This document shows positions 25,581 through 33,680 of a stretch of DNA of 38,270 nt, piece after piece. The position numbers were made by a program, and so were the translations under genes. The notes under the pieces are model-generated. The model saw only the letters and a list, made by a program, of their open reading frames with translations. It was not told the DNA's origin and did no database searches. The stretch is from assembly GCA_021734865.1 (NCBI GenBank), contig JAIPIC010000014.1, positions 1 to 38,270 of the forward strand, given 5' to 3'. How positions within the stretch are numbered: position 1 is the stretch's first letter; each line of letters begins with the position of its first letter. This DNA is from Candidatus Woesearchaeota archaeon. Its GTDB lineage: Archaea; Nanobdellota; Nanobdellia; Woesearchaeales; JAIPIC01.

Positions 25581-26117
25581 TTAAGGCCGTACCCATTTTA
25601 TCTCATAATAAGTCACGTCATTCTCATCATCGACGATACCAACCATGAGTCTTTTCTTTGTAGAATGAGCCACTCTGTTTTTTGCTGCAAATTCATGCCA
25701 TGTAAGAAATTGGGACTCGTGGATAGGGAAAACAACCCATCGTGCATGGTCTTCTCCAGGCTTTACTCCTCGATCATATACTCGGAAATCAGCGCCGAAC
25801 TTCAATGCAGTCTTTATTATATAGCCACGGTTTCTTATATCCCTGAAAACACAGAACCTTGTCCAGAAATTTTTATCGATCCTCTTAGCCTTATTTATAA
25901 ATTTATCAAGTGTAACAGCTGAATTTCTACCATCAAAAAGGTCGAGTCTGCCTTTTTCAAGCAGATAGCAAGCCTCAAGAAGTGACATTTGTACCTTATG
26001 ATCATCGGTAACAAACCCAAATCTACTCTGATTGTAAAGTTCCCTTGCCTCATCGCTGTCTTCACTTAAAACCTGCTCGCGCATAAGGTATGCTTTAATA
26101 ACTGACTTTTTTGGCAT
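25581..26117 (-). CDS. endA: tRNA splicing endonuclease (homotetramer type)
   Basis: 178 residues from the ATG at 26117 (MPKKSVIKAYL), the size of alpha-4 EndA. It cuts introns from pre-tRNA at bulge-helix-bulge sites. The C-terminal catalytic domain shows Tyr in FRVYDRGVKPGEDH, His in GEDHARWVVFP and Lys in HSTKKRLMVGIVDD, the known catalytic trio. The N-terminal domain carries GRFGFV-like ELYNQSRFGF and LSLLEACYLLEKGRL. An AT-rich box (CTTAATTAAT) ~28 bases upstream and no ribosome binding site suggest a leaderless mRNA. It suggests at least one intron-containing tRNA in the genome. Confidence 0.93.
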   Translation of the reverse strand: MPKKSVIKAYLMREQVLSEDSDEARELYNQSRFGFVTDDHKVQMSLLEACYLLEKGRLDLFDGRNSAVTLDKFINKAKRIDKNFWTRFCVFRDIRNRGYIIKTALKFGADFRVYDRGVKPGEDHARWVVFPIHESQFLTWHEFAAKNRVAHSTKKRLMVGIVDDENDVTYYEIKWVRP

Positions 26118-26140
26118 GATTGCTGAGAATATGGACAAGC

Positions 26141-26150
26141 ATTAATTAAG
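26141..26150 (-). promoter_or_regulatory. TATA-like box of endA
   Basis: CTTAATTAAT on the minus strand, ~28 bases before the endA ATG at 26117. Confidence 0.4.
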
Positions 26151-26208
26151 GTTTCGTTTTAGACACTAGTCTATTGCAAGTAGATTCTTTGTATAAAGAT
26201 GATACTAA

Positions 26209-26220
26209 AAATATATATAT
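26209..26220 (+). promoter_or_regulatory. TATA box of the small membrane protein
   Basis: The AT repeat at 26209-26220 is centred ~26 bases before the GTG at 26241. This is the evidence for choosing the GTG start over the upstream ATG at 26199. Confidence 0.45.
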
Positions 26221-26240
26221 ATCAACTGATTCAAAAATTT

Positions 26241-26450
26241 GTGAAAAAAGAATACATCATTTGGGTTATCGGTGGGATCATTTTAGGATACTTTTTTGGG
26301 CAATATTTTAGTTTTTTTACATTATTCGACACTAACCTGAATGCTGCTTGTGTAAATCTTGAAAGTTCCGCATACACCCTCTTCAAATATTCTTTTGCTA
26401 TAGTCGGAGGGATTATTGGATTTTTAATATGTAAAGCTTACAGAACTTAG
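26241..26450 (+). CDS. Small membrane protein, two helices
   Basis: 69 residues from GTG 26241 (MKKEYIIWVIGG); 83 if the ATG at 26199 is used. Two hydrophobic helices (YIIWVIGGIILGYFFGQYFSFF and YSFAIVGGIIGFLICKAY) flank a short loop with a single Cys (AACVNLESS). Both helices carry GG/GxxxG-type packing motifs. The TATA box position favours GTG and a leaderless mRNA. No family recognised. It is transcribed away from endA and towards the palindrome-rich spacer before tyrS. Confidence 0.6.
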   Translation: MKKEYIIWVIGGIILGYFFGQYFSFFTLFDTNLNAACVNLESSAYTLFKYSFAIVGGIIGFLICKAYRT

Positions 26451-26452
26451 AG

Positions 26453-26641
26453 CACATATATAACAAAAATTGCCGTTCGCCCTAAGCTAAAGCATGGGGT
26501 ACAGTGAAAATGTAAAGCATTTGTGTGTACAAGAAATGCATTTCTTTGTATTGAAAATTTCACCCTAAAGTGAGGGGTATTAAACCCACCTAAAATGTTC
26601 AGAAATGTACATTTCCAAATATCCAGAACATATTTGTTCTG
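26453..26641. promoter_or_regulatory. Palindrome-rich spacer upstream of tyrS
   Basis: The spacer holds related palindromes: AAATG/CATTT pairs at 26508-26522 (5-base gap), within the 16-base palindrome 26531-26546 (AAGAAATGCATTTCTT), and within the 14-base palindrome 26602-26615 (GAAATGTACATTTC). CAGAACA/TGTTCTG pair at 26624-26641. GTGAAA (26504-26509) and TTTCAC (26558-26563) enclose the first two. CCCTAA...GGGGTA occurs at 26480-26501 and 26563-26579. A TATA-like CATATATAAC at ~26455-26464 could start a small RNA. The array lies upstream of the tyrS TATA box, so it is not in the tyrS leader. Confidence 0.5.
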
Positions 26642-26673
26642 AATAATTCCTGTGTAATTTTCAATAACATCCA

Positions 26674-26687
26674 AAATTATATATATC
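26674..26687 (+). promoter_or_regulatory. TATA box of the tyrS-tldD-tldE operon
   Basis: AAATTATATATATC predicts transcription start near 26706, giving a ~25-base leader with the ribosome binding site GGTGAT at 26720-26725. Confidence 0.65.
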
Positions 26688-26730
26688 GCATTCTCATTCC
26701 TTCCTGTATTAGTACATGTCGGTGATATTC

Positions 26731-27804
26731 ATGGAAATTGAAGAAAAAATCAAACTTATAGAAGAAGTAGGCGAGGAAATTGTCACAAAAGATGAACTCG
26801 TCGAATTATTCAAGTCAGACAAACAACTTATCGCATATGATGGTTTCGAGCCAAGCGGTAATCCACACATCGCTCAAGGCATTATGCGAGCGATAAATGT
26901 CAATAAAATGACGAAAGCTGGCGTCAAGTTCAAGATGCTAGTCGCTGATTGGCACGGTTGGGCCAATAACAAAATGGGCGGCGACCTTAAGAAAATCCAG
27001 CGGGTCGGCGAGTATCTCGTCGAATTGTGGAGAGTCTGTGGTATGGATCTTGAAAATGTTGAATTTGTCTGGGCTTCAGAATTAGCAAGTAGTGATGATT
27101 ACTGGAAGCTTGTAATGCAAATCGCCAGAAATAGTACATTAAACCGAATTATCAGGTGTGGACAGATTATGGGCAGAAATGATGCTGAAGTTCTTCAAGC
27201 ATCCCAAATATTATATCCGTGCATGCAATGCGCTGATATCTTTTATCTTCAAGCAAACATATGCCAACTTGGAATGGACCAAAGAAAAGTAAATATGCTT
27301 GCAAGAGAGATCGGCCCGTCGTTGGGTTATTGGAAACCCATTGTCGTATCTCATCATATGTTAATGGGTTTAAGCCAGCCTCCAACAGGAGAAAGCACAG
27401 AAGACAGGACTATCGAGCTTAAGATGAGCAAGTCCAAACCAGATACGGCAATCTTCATGACTGACACAATGGAAGATATTGACCGGAAGATCAAGAAGGC
27501 GTACTGCCCAGAAGGGAACGTAAATGAAAATCCTATTCTAGAGTACTGCAAGTACATTATATTCGAGAAAATGGACCAGATAAGGATTGAGCGGCCCGAA
27601 AAATTTGGTGGGAACCTCACATTGAAGTCTTATGCAGAACTTGAAGATGTTTTCTCCAAGAACCAACTGCATCCAATGGACTTAAAATCTGCTGTTGCAC
27701 AGTGCATCAATGAGTTAGTGGAACCGGTTAGAGTACATTTCCAGACCGATCCAAAGGCTAAAGCGCTCAAAGAAGAGATTGACAGCTATCAGGTTACAAG
27801 GTAA
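26731..27804 (+). CDS. tyrS: Tyrosyl-tRNA synthetase (archaeal/eukaryotic type)
   Basis: 357 residues from the ATG at 26731 (MEIEEKIKL). This start follows GGTGAT by 5 bases and is preferred over an upstream start that adds five residues. The enzyme charges tRNA-Tyr. Class I motifs: HIGH as HIAQG in AYDGFEPSGNPHIAQG, and KMSKS at ~231-235 (ELKMSKSKPD). Tyrosine-site segments ILYPCMQCADIFYL and QLGMDQRKVNMLAREIG are present. The length equals a catalytic core plus a short anticodon-binding domain, as in archaea. Its TAA overlaps the tldD ATG by one base, so it heads the operon with the two peptidase genes. Confidence 0.96.
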   Translation: MEIEEKIKLIEEVGEEIVTKDELVELFKSDKQLIAYDGFEPSGNPHIAQGIMRAINVNKMTKAGVKFKMLVADWHGWANNKMGGDLKKIQRVGEYLVELWRVCGMDLENVEFVWASELASSDDYWKLVMQIARNSTLNRIIRCGQIMGRNDAEVLQASQILYPCMQCADIFYLQANICQLGMDQRKVNMLAREIGPSLGYWKPIVVSHHMLMGLSQPPTGESTEDRTIELKMSKSKPDTAIFMTDTMEDIDRKIKKAYCPEGNVNENPILEYCKYIIFEKMDQIRIERPEKFGGNLTLKSYAELEDVFSKNQLHPMDLKSAVAQCINELVEPVRVHFQTDPKAKALKEEIDSYQVTR

Positions 27805-29144
27805 TGGAAGACTTCATAGACAAAGCACTTGAAATGGGTGCTGAGTATTGCGAAATAAATCACAGTGAGGTTGAGAGGACTGGGATAGAACTGTCAAATA
27901 AAAAAGTCGTGGACATTAGTGACAACAAGGGGCTCTTATATTCTGCAAGAGTTTTATTCAACAAAGGATGGGGTAATGCTTTCTCTTTTTCAGATGACAT
28001 TGATGCGCTAATAAAGGAAGCAATAGACAATGCGTTGCCAGGCAATGTTAAAATTGAAGAAACAAAAGAGGTCAAAAGATCCTTCAAATTCGATGTTAAA
28101 AAAAACCCATTAGATTATGGTATTGAAGAAAAAAAAGATTTAATAAAAGGATACTTCGACGACCATAAAAACAGCAAAATAAAGAATACATCAATCCATT
28201 ATAGCGATGCTGTCAAGAAACACGAATTTTGGAATTCTTTTGGTTCAAACCTAAAACTTAATGACACTGTATGCAGTGCGACTGTTATTTCATATGCGCA
28301 GTCAAACGAACGAATGGAAAGCTATTTTGATAACCTCTCAGAGCATGGTGGATTAGAAATCCTAAAAGGATTTGAAAGCAAAGTAAAGGCATGCAACAAG
28401 GCTGTCGCTGAAATCCTGAATGCAAAGAACGCAAAGGGTGGCAAGTTCAATATTGTTGTCGATCAAGGGCTTGCAGGTGTCTTTGCTCATGAAGCTGTAG
28501 GGCATGCTTGTGAAGCTGATATTATTCTGTCAGACAATAGTGTCCTGAAAGGTATGGAAGGAACAAAAGTAGGTGTTGATGGTTTGACTATAGGGGACAA
28601 CGGCAAGCTCAATAATTGGGGTTACTGCCCTTATGACAGTGAAGGAGTAATTGCACAAGACACTACCCTCATTGAAGACGGGATTTTGAAAGGTTTCCTC
28701 CATTCACGCGAGACAGCAAAAGTCATGGGAGAAGAACCAACTGGAAACGGCCGAGCACAGAGTCTTGAAAATCGGCCGATACCCAGAATGACAAATACAT
28801 ATATCAAACCAAAGGATTGGCACTTTGACGAGATGCTTGAGGATGTTAAAAATGGTTACTATCTGAAAGATTCTTATGGGGGACAGGTAGATACTGCAAC
28901 CGGTGAATTTCTTTTCAATGCAAAAGAAGGTTTTGTAATCAAGAATGGTATTATTGCAGAAAGAGTAAGAGGGGCATCGATGCTTGGGAGCATATTAAAA
29001 ACATTAAACTCTATTAGGGCAATCGGTAATGATATACAATACCACGGCGGTGGGGCTTGCGGAAAATCAGGACAATATGCTCTTACTGGTGAAGGTAGTC
29101 CGCATCTTCTTTTAGATAACATCACAGTGGGTGGTGCAGAATGA
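27804..29144 (+). CDS. tldD: TldD metalloprotease subunit
   Basis: 446 residues, family-typical. TldD and TldE form a heterodimer that degrades unfolded or modified peptides; TldD carries the metal site. The HExxxH motif is HEAVGHACEAD (~229-239), and a Cys in the C-terminal GGGACGKSGQ (~418) fits the third ligand. Other family segments: ENRPIPRMTNTYIKP and KDSYGGQVDTATGEFLFNAKEGFVIKNG. It is joined to tyrS by TAATG and to tldE by an ATGA overlap, which implies balanced expression of the pair. Its natural substrate in archaea is not known to me. Confidence 0.95.
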   Translation: MEDFIDKALEMGAEYCEINHSEVERTGIELSNKKVVDISDNKGLLYSARVLFNKGWGNAFSFSDDIDALIKEAIDNALPGNVKIEETKEVKRSFKFDVKKNPLDYGIEEKKDLIKGYFDDHKNSKIKNTSIHYSDAVKKHEFWNSFGSNLKLNDTVCSATVISYAQSNERMESYFDNLSEHGGLEILKGFESKVKACNKAVAEILNAKNAKGGKFNIVVDQGLAGVFAHEAVGHACEADIILSDNSVLKGMEGTKVGVDGLTIGDNGKLNNWGYCPYDSEGVIAQDTTLIEDGILKGFLHSRETAKVMGEEPTGNGRAQSLENRPIPRMTNTYIKPKDWHFDEMLEDVKNGYYLKDSYGGQVDTATGEFLFNAKEGFVIKNGIIAERVRGASMLGSILKTLNSIRAIGNDIQYHGGGACGKSGQYALTGEGSPHLLLDNITVGGAE

Positions 29145-30457
29145 ACAAATACTCTGAATCTGTAAGCATCGAACGGATAGAAAGCTATGCTCGGAAAAAG
29201 GATATTGAATATGAGTTTTATCTTGTCAATAGCAACGATAAAGAATGCGACATATTCAACGACAATATTGATTATGTCACATCAGGAAGACAGGAAGGGT
29301 TTAGCATCCGGACAATTGTAGATGGAAATATCGGGATGGCATCCACAAACAATCTAATAAAATACAAAGAGTGCATTGATTCTGCTGTAAAGATCGCAAA
29401 TATTTCTAAACAAGACCAGTTTTCTCCATTTTCATATCCAAAAAAAGGAACAAAAGTTAAAACGTTTGACAAGTCGCTTATTGACATAAGTAGTGAAGAT
29501 ATCCATAACCTTATTGAGGAAATCAAGCACAACCTTAAAGATAAAGACAAAAACATCAGAATTTCAAAAGGGTGTTTTACAAAATCGTTTTCAACCAGGA
29601 CGATAATTAATTCAAATGGAGTTGATATATCTGAGGATTTCTGCAGCAACTCATTAAATATTGAAAGCCTGACCTTGCCTGGCACAGATACCTTATCTAT
29701 TGAAACTGGTGTAGTCTCAAATAAACCAATTACACCAGACTCAGCGAATGGATGGGCTGAGAGACTCCTTTCATTAAAGAACAAGCAGGCAATGAATGGT
29801 GTTAATTCCATGCCAGTAATTCTCCACAGAGAAGCTCTCGCACAGATATTTGCAGCAGTTTTAGAGCCATCTATAAATGCAGAAAGAATTATTGAAAAAA
29901 AATCAAAACTCAATATTGGAGATGCTATCTGTGATGAAAGAATCAACATTGTCGATGATGCAACCATTGACATGGGACTTGGTTCCTATAATTACGATGG
30001 TGAAGGCACCCCCGGTAAGCGAACAGATATAATCAATAAAGGAGAATTGAAGAGCTTTCTGCACAATAATTACAGCAGTGCAAAATTAGATATGGAAAAT
30101 ACTGGCAATGCCTGGCGTTCAATGTCTACAAAGCCATATATCGAATCTTCAAATCTAGTGATGCAGGGAGGCAATAAAGACATATTGGATACTGAAAACT
30201 GTCTTTTTGTTAGAGAGATCATGGGTGCCCATACTATCGATAAATCCTCAGGTACCTTCTCGCTTGGTGCAGTAGAGAGTTTCCTAGTAAAAGATGGAAA
30301 ACGCACAGCTGTAAAAGATACTATGATTGCTGGCAATTTTTATCAAATGATGAAAAGTATCATCGAGATCGGAAACGACCAGAAATCGTGCTATTCGTCC
30401 AGTGGTTACTATCTTCCAAGCATACTTGTTGACGGGATAAATATAATCGGACAGTGA
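29141..30457 (+). CDS. tldE: TldE/PmbA, partner of TldD
   Basis: 438 residues. Same fold as TldD but without HExxxH, as expected for the non-catalytic partner. Family segments: GRQEGFSIRTIVDGNIGMAST at the N-terminus, MPVILHREALAQIFAAVLEPSINAERI, FLHNNYSSAKLD and the C-terminal SSGYYLPSILVDGINIIGQ. The ATG overlaps the tldD stop by 4 bases. Its own stop is immediately followed by the stop of the convergent corA gene with no base between, so the transcripts must overlap or share an end region. Confidence 0.93.
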   Translation: MNKYSESVSIERIESYARKKDIEYEFYLVNSNDKECDIFNDNIDYVTSGRQEGFSIRTIVDGNIGMASTNNLIKYKECIDSAVKIANISKQDQFSPFSYPKKGTKVKTFDKSLIDISSEDIHNLIEEIKHNLKDKDKNIRISKGCFTKSFSTRTIINSNGVDISEDFCSNSLNIESLTLPGTDTLSIETGVVSNKPITPDSANGWAERLLSLKNKQAMNGVNSMPVILHREALAQIFAAVLEPSINAERIIEKKSKLNIGDAICDERINIVDDATIDMGLGSYNYDGEGTPGKRTDIINKGELKSFLHNNYSSAKLDMENTGNAWRSMSTKPYIESSNLVMQGGNKDILDTENCLFVREIMGAHTIDKSSGTFSLGAVESFLVKDGKRTAVKDTMIAGNFYQMMKSIIEIGNDQKSCYSSSGYYLPSILVDGINIIGQ

Positions 30458-31399
30458 TTATATCCACTTTTTCTTTCTGAAATAATAAATCATCACCACG
30501 CACATGACAACCATCACAGAAACCATGACCCAAAAACCATACGCAAAAGTCTGACCGGGAAGCACCGTGAAATTGGTTCCGTAAATACCAGATACTACAG
30601 TTAAAGGCAAGGCAATAGTGGCTATAATACTCAACACTTTCATAACTTCATTCATGTTGTTTGACACTGCCGACATGTACGCATCAAAGGCGTTCCCTAT
30701 TGCTTCACGATAATTGTCTATCGTATCAGATACACGGATAGAGTGATCATATATATCCCTAAAGTAAGGGATTGCCTTTTTGGAGATGTGTTTATACTCA
30801 TTCTTTGCCAGAAAGCCAATCTTCTCTCTCTGTGGCATGACCACTTTCTTAACATGCACAACTAGTCTTTTCAGCTTAAGAATTTCACTAAGAAGTTTGG
30901 GTTTTGGATCTTTGGTGGCTTCCTCTTCAATCTTTTCGATTTCATCATCTAGGGATTCCAATGCTGGAGAGAAATTGTCAACCTCCATGTCAAGGATTTT
31001 ATGGAACAGGAAGTCCGTCCCCTTTCTCATTTGGTTTTCAATCTTGTCTTCATTCTGCTTCAGTTCTTTTATTGAGTCCAATTCTTTGCGATGGTTTGTT
31101 ATTAGGAAATCCTTCCCAAGGACAAAGTCAAGCTCTATCAAATCGATTGTCTTTACCTTTTTGATTCCATAGAATACACATAACAGGTAATCATTGAATT
31201 CTTCAACCTTGATCCTTACAGGTGAATTATGTAAATCTTCAGCAGTAAGTGGGTGAAGATTAAACAGATCCTTAAGCTTGTCTGCATCTTCCTTAGTAAT
31301 CCCAGTTATGTCTATCCAAAGAGGTTTACCAAGATATTGCTCAATTTTTCCAAAGTCTCCCTTTGTAAGTTTTCCGTCAAGGCAGTATACATCAATCAT
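30458..31399 (-). CDS. corA: CorA-family divalent cation transporter
   Basis: 313 residues. CorA forms a pentameric Mg2+/Co2+ channel. There is a long acidic, helical cytoplasmic domain (~1-250) and two C-terminal helices (VLSIIATIALPLTVVSGIYG; FAYGFWVMVSVMVVMCVVMIYYF) ending with the basic KKKWI. The pore signature at the end of helix 1, normally YGMNF, reads YGTNF. Change of this Met can alter selectivity or transport rate; ZntB-like relatives also vary here. GTGATT six bases before the ATG supports the start. It is the last gene of the MscS-antiporter-CorA cluster, 31 bases after the antiporter. Confidence 0.92.
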   Translation of the reverse strand: MIDVYCLDGKLTKGDFGKIEQYLGKPLWIDITGITKEDADKLKDLFNLHPLTAEDLHNSPVRIKVEEFNDYLLCVFYGIKKVKTIDLIELDFVLGKDFLITNHRKELDSIKELKQNEDKIENQMRKGTDFLFHKILDMEVDNFSPALESLDDEIEKIEEEATKDPKPKLLSEILKLKRLVVHVKKVVMPQREKIGFLAKNEYKHISKKAIPYFRDIYDHSIRVSDTIDNYREAIGNAFDAYMSAVSNNMNEVMKVLSIIATIALPLTVVSGIYGTNFTVLPGQTFAYGFWVMVSVMVVMCVVMIYYFRKKKWI

Positions 31400-31430
31400 A
31401 GTGAATCACTTAATTATAATCAGTCGTGTA

Positions 31431-32627
31431 TTACACTTTTATCTTAATGCCCTGTTTCTTGATAAATCTATCGGATTCTTCAACAAAAATCGAGAAGAAT
31501 CTTATCCAGAAAGGGCTGATCATAAGTGAAAGGGCAATTAATGCCATTGTCATTTGGTATCCAAAATCAGTAATCAAGTTAACGCCCAACCCGATTGCTG
31601 CGAGGATAAAACTGAATTCTCCTATCTGTGAGAGAATAGAACCGCCATAGAGGCTTTGTCTCCAAGAACTGCCATTCCATCTGAATATTAGTGCATTGAT
31701 GAGTGTATTTACAAAAAATACAAGCAATAGCAAAATTGTCAAAGGAATTACATTCTTAAATAAGAATCTCATATCTATAAGCATCCCAATTGATATAAAG
31801 AATAGGGCTAGGAATAATACTTTGAATGATTGCAGACTATGGTGAACCCACTCTGTTTCTTTTGCACACGACAAAAACAATCCGGCAATAAATGCACCAA
31901 GTGCTGTTGAAAGCTGGAACAACCCACTGATAAGTGCTATGCCAAAACATATAACAAAAGCTGCCAAGACTTGGAGTTCAGAATCTCCTTTAAATTTCTC
32001 ACCAAAAGGAAGTTTAATCTCATTCTTGCGCACCATCCATATGACAAAGGCAATTGCCAATATGCTTCCAATTAGCTGAAGAGTAAGAATGTGATAATCA
32101 ATACCATCCCCCCCCATGACAGACACTAGCATTATCATTGGAATAATTGCAACATCCTGAACAAGCAATATACTTATTGCCTCTTGTCCGGTCTGGGTTT
32201 TAGTCTCATTTTTCATATCAAGAATTTTTAGCACCACTGCAGTACTGCTCAGACTTATAACAAAACCGATAAGAAGGATTCTCCCAAAAGTCCAATCTAA
32301 AAAATAACCGAGTACATAAACAACGCCTACACTTATTAGTATCTGAAATATGGTTCCTAAAATCGCAATTCTCCATTTTGATATGAGCTTTGATAGTGAC
32401 ATTTCCATGCCCGCAAAGAAAAGTAACAAAACAACACCAAAATTACCCAAATTTGATATCAAATTAGTATCCTTAATAAGACCAAATCCAAACGGTCCGA
32501 GAATAAGTCCAGTTATTATATAAGCAATTACAGAAGGTTGTTTCATTATCCTAAGAATCGCACCAATAAAAAGTGCGACAAAAACAATGATTACAAAACT
32601 TATTAATTGTGGATCAAGACTTGCCAT
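31431..32627 (-). CDS. Kef/CPA2-type cation:proton antiporter
   Basis: 398 residues, almost entirely about 12-13 transmembrane helices. Matching features: VIAYIITGLILGPFGFGLI near the start, FFAGMEMSLSKL, a GFVISLSSTAVVLKIL core helix and TQTGQEAISILLVQDVAIIPMIM with the family's conserved QD, plus STALGAFIAGLFLSCA. It lacks a C-terminal TrkA-N (RCK) domain, so it is the membrane part only. Exchange of Na+ or K+ for H+ is inferred from the family. The start overlaps the mscS stop by 14 bases, implying coupling in an osmotic/ion operon. Confidence 0.92.
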   Translation of the reverse strand: MASLDPQLISFVIIVFVALFIGAILRIMKQPSVIAYIITGLILGPFGFGLIKDTNLISNLGNFGVVLLLFFAGMEMSLSKLISKWRIAILGTIFQILISVGVVYVLGYFLDWTFGRILLIGFVISLSSTAVVLKILDMKNETKTQTGQEAISILLVQDVAIIPMIMLVSVMGGDGIDYHILTLQLIGSILAIAFVIWMVRKNEIKLPFGEKFKGDSELQVLAAFVICFGIALISGLFQLSTALGAFIAGLFLSCAKETEWVHHSLQSFKVLFLALFFISIGMLIDMRFLFKNVIPLTILLLLVFFVNTLINALIFRWNGSSWRQSLYGGSILSQIGEFSFILAAIGLGVNLITDFGYQMTMALIALSLMISPFWIRFFSIFVEESDRFIKKQGIKIKV

Positions 32628-33471
32628 CCTTTGCCTCTTTGAAGACAGCCTTGTGGTTTTTGAACAAAAGTGTAAGGATTCTTACTCTTACATCTTTTTC
32701 TTTATCGTAATCAGTCATGTATTTAACTGATAGTTGAATATCCTTATTATCCGTATCAATACTCACATAAGTATCAGCATCTTCATACTTAATTTCTCTT
32801 GTAACATCATTAATCCATTTTTCAATATTTTCAGGTATTACAGCAAGATTGAGTTTAATCTCCCCCGATATCTTGTTCACTCCATGATTTTTAAGATTCT
32901 TGTCCAGCAAAATCTTAGTTGGAACCCTGACGAGATGAGTTTCCTGGCCGCTTTTTACTTTAAGAGTAATGTAAAAAGTTCCTATCCTGTCAACAATACC
33001 AGTATCGTCTCCACAGGTAATGGCTTCTCCAATGCGGAATGGTCTCTTTGTTAGAACAACAAGCCATATGAAAAACGACATGATGATGTCTCTTATTGCT
33101 AAAGCTATTCCAGTTGTAATAAGACCAATAAAAAGTGTTATATCGTTAAGTCCCACACCAGCAATATACAGTACCACTGATATAGCGATTGAATAAATAA
33201 AAAATGAATATATCTTCGTGAGCAGAATTCTCTGTTCGATTTCAAGGTCTTTTTTGAATGCCTCAAATACACCATTAACAGTAGCTCTGAGAATAATCGT
33301 TGTTATTACAATAATTATTGCAAACGACAAGAAAAAAGTTACAATATTTATGACCTCTGAAGGGATTGCAATAATATTCTGAAAATGTAATGTCAATAAA
33401 GTTGATGTAGTTAACAACAGTAAAATAAATACAACAAGGCTCTTATTAATAAAACCAAATCTTTTTACCAT
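32614..33471 (-). CDS. mscS: Small mechanosensitive channel (MscS family)
   Basis: 285 residues. Three to four N-terminal helices, then a pore region (LFIGLITTGIALAIRDIIMSFFIWLVVLTKRPFRIGEAITC) and a beta domain (GIVDRIGTFYITLKVKSGQETHLVRVPTKILLDKNLKNH), the conserved core of MscS. The C-terminal alpha-beta domain is present. MscS opens on membrane tension to release solutes on down-shock. A TATA box at ~33491-33500 lies ~25 bases before the ATG, so this gene heads a leaderless operon with the antiporter and CorA. Confidence 0.92.
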   Translation of the reverse strand: MVKRFGFINKSLVVFILLLLTTSTLLTLHFQNIIAIPSEVINIVTFFLSFAIIIVITTIILRATVNGVFEAFKKDLEIEQRILLTKIYSFFIYSIAISVVLYIAGVGLNDITLFIGLITTGIALAIRDIIMSFFIWLVVLTKRPFRIGEAITCGDDTGIVDRIGTFYITLKVKSGQETHLVRVPTKILLDKNLKNHGVNKISGEIKLNLAVIPENIEKWINDVTREIKYEDADTYVSIDTDNKDIQLSVKYMTDYDKEKDVRVRILTLLFKNHKAVFKEAKDGKS

Positions 33472-33490
33472 TAGATGTTATTGTGTACAC

Positions 33491-33500
33491 CGATATAAAA
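33491..33500 (-). promoter_or_regulatory. TATA box of the mscS-antiporter-corA operon
   Basis: TTTTATATCG on the minus strand is ~25 bases before the mscS ATG at 33471; no ribosome binding site is seen. Confidence 0.5.
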
Positions 33501-33558
33501 ACCTTCTTACAGTCATCATCCGTTTGTTAATTTTGTCAACTGTTTGAGAACAACACAT

Positions 33559-33589
33559 AAAGGCCTTTTTGTCCCGTAACAGGAGTTAC
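33559..33589. repeat. Two short palindromes before the recombinase islet
   Basis: AAAGGCCTTT (33559-33568) is a 10-base palindrome. GTAAC (33576-33580) and GTTAC (33585-33589) form an inverted repeat with an AGGA spacer. They lie between mscS and the recombinase-associated genes and could be recombinase or regulator binding sites. The remaining bases of this spacer hold a TATA-like TTTATTTATAG near 33597-33607. Confidence 0.35.
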
Positions 33590-33680
33590 AAAACCTTTAT
33601 TTATAGAAGACGCATCTTGTACGTAGGGCTTTGTGTTGGCTGAATTCTGTGCTTTCAGACTCCAGTAGGAGGGGGAAGTC

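Noticed and set aside
26447-26674. 75-codon minus-strand open frame in the palindrome-rich spacer
   Set aside because: No ribosome binding site, unconvincing composition, and better explained by the palindromes.
26453-26700. Replication origin next to replication genes
   Set aside because: Palindromes are present, but no origin recognition box, no Cdc6/Orc1 gene nearby, and skew could not be computed.
29272-29973. 233-codon minus-strand open frame
   Set aside because: It lies wholly antisense to the well-supported tldE gene and has no recognisable domain.
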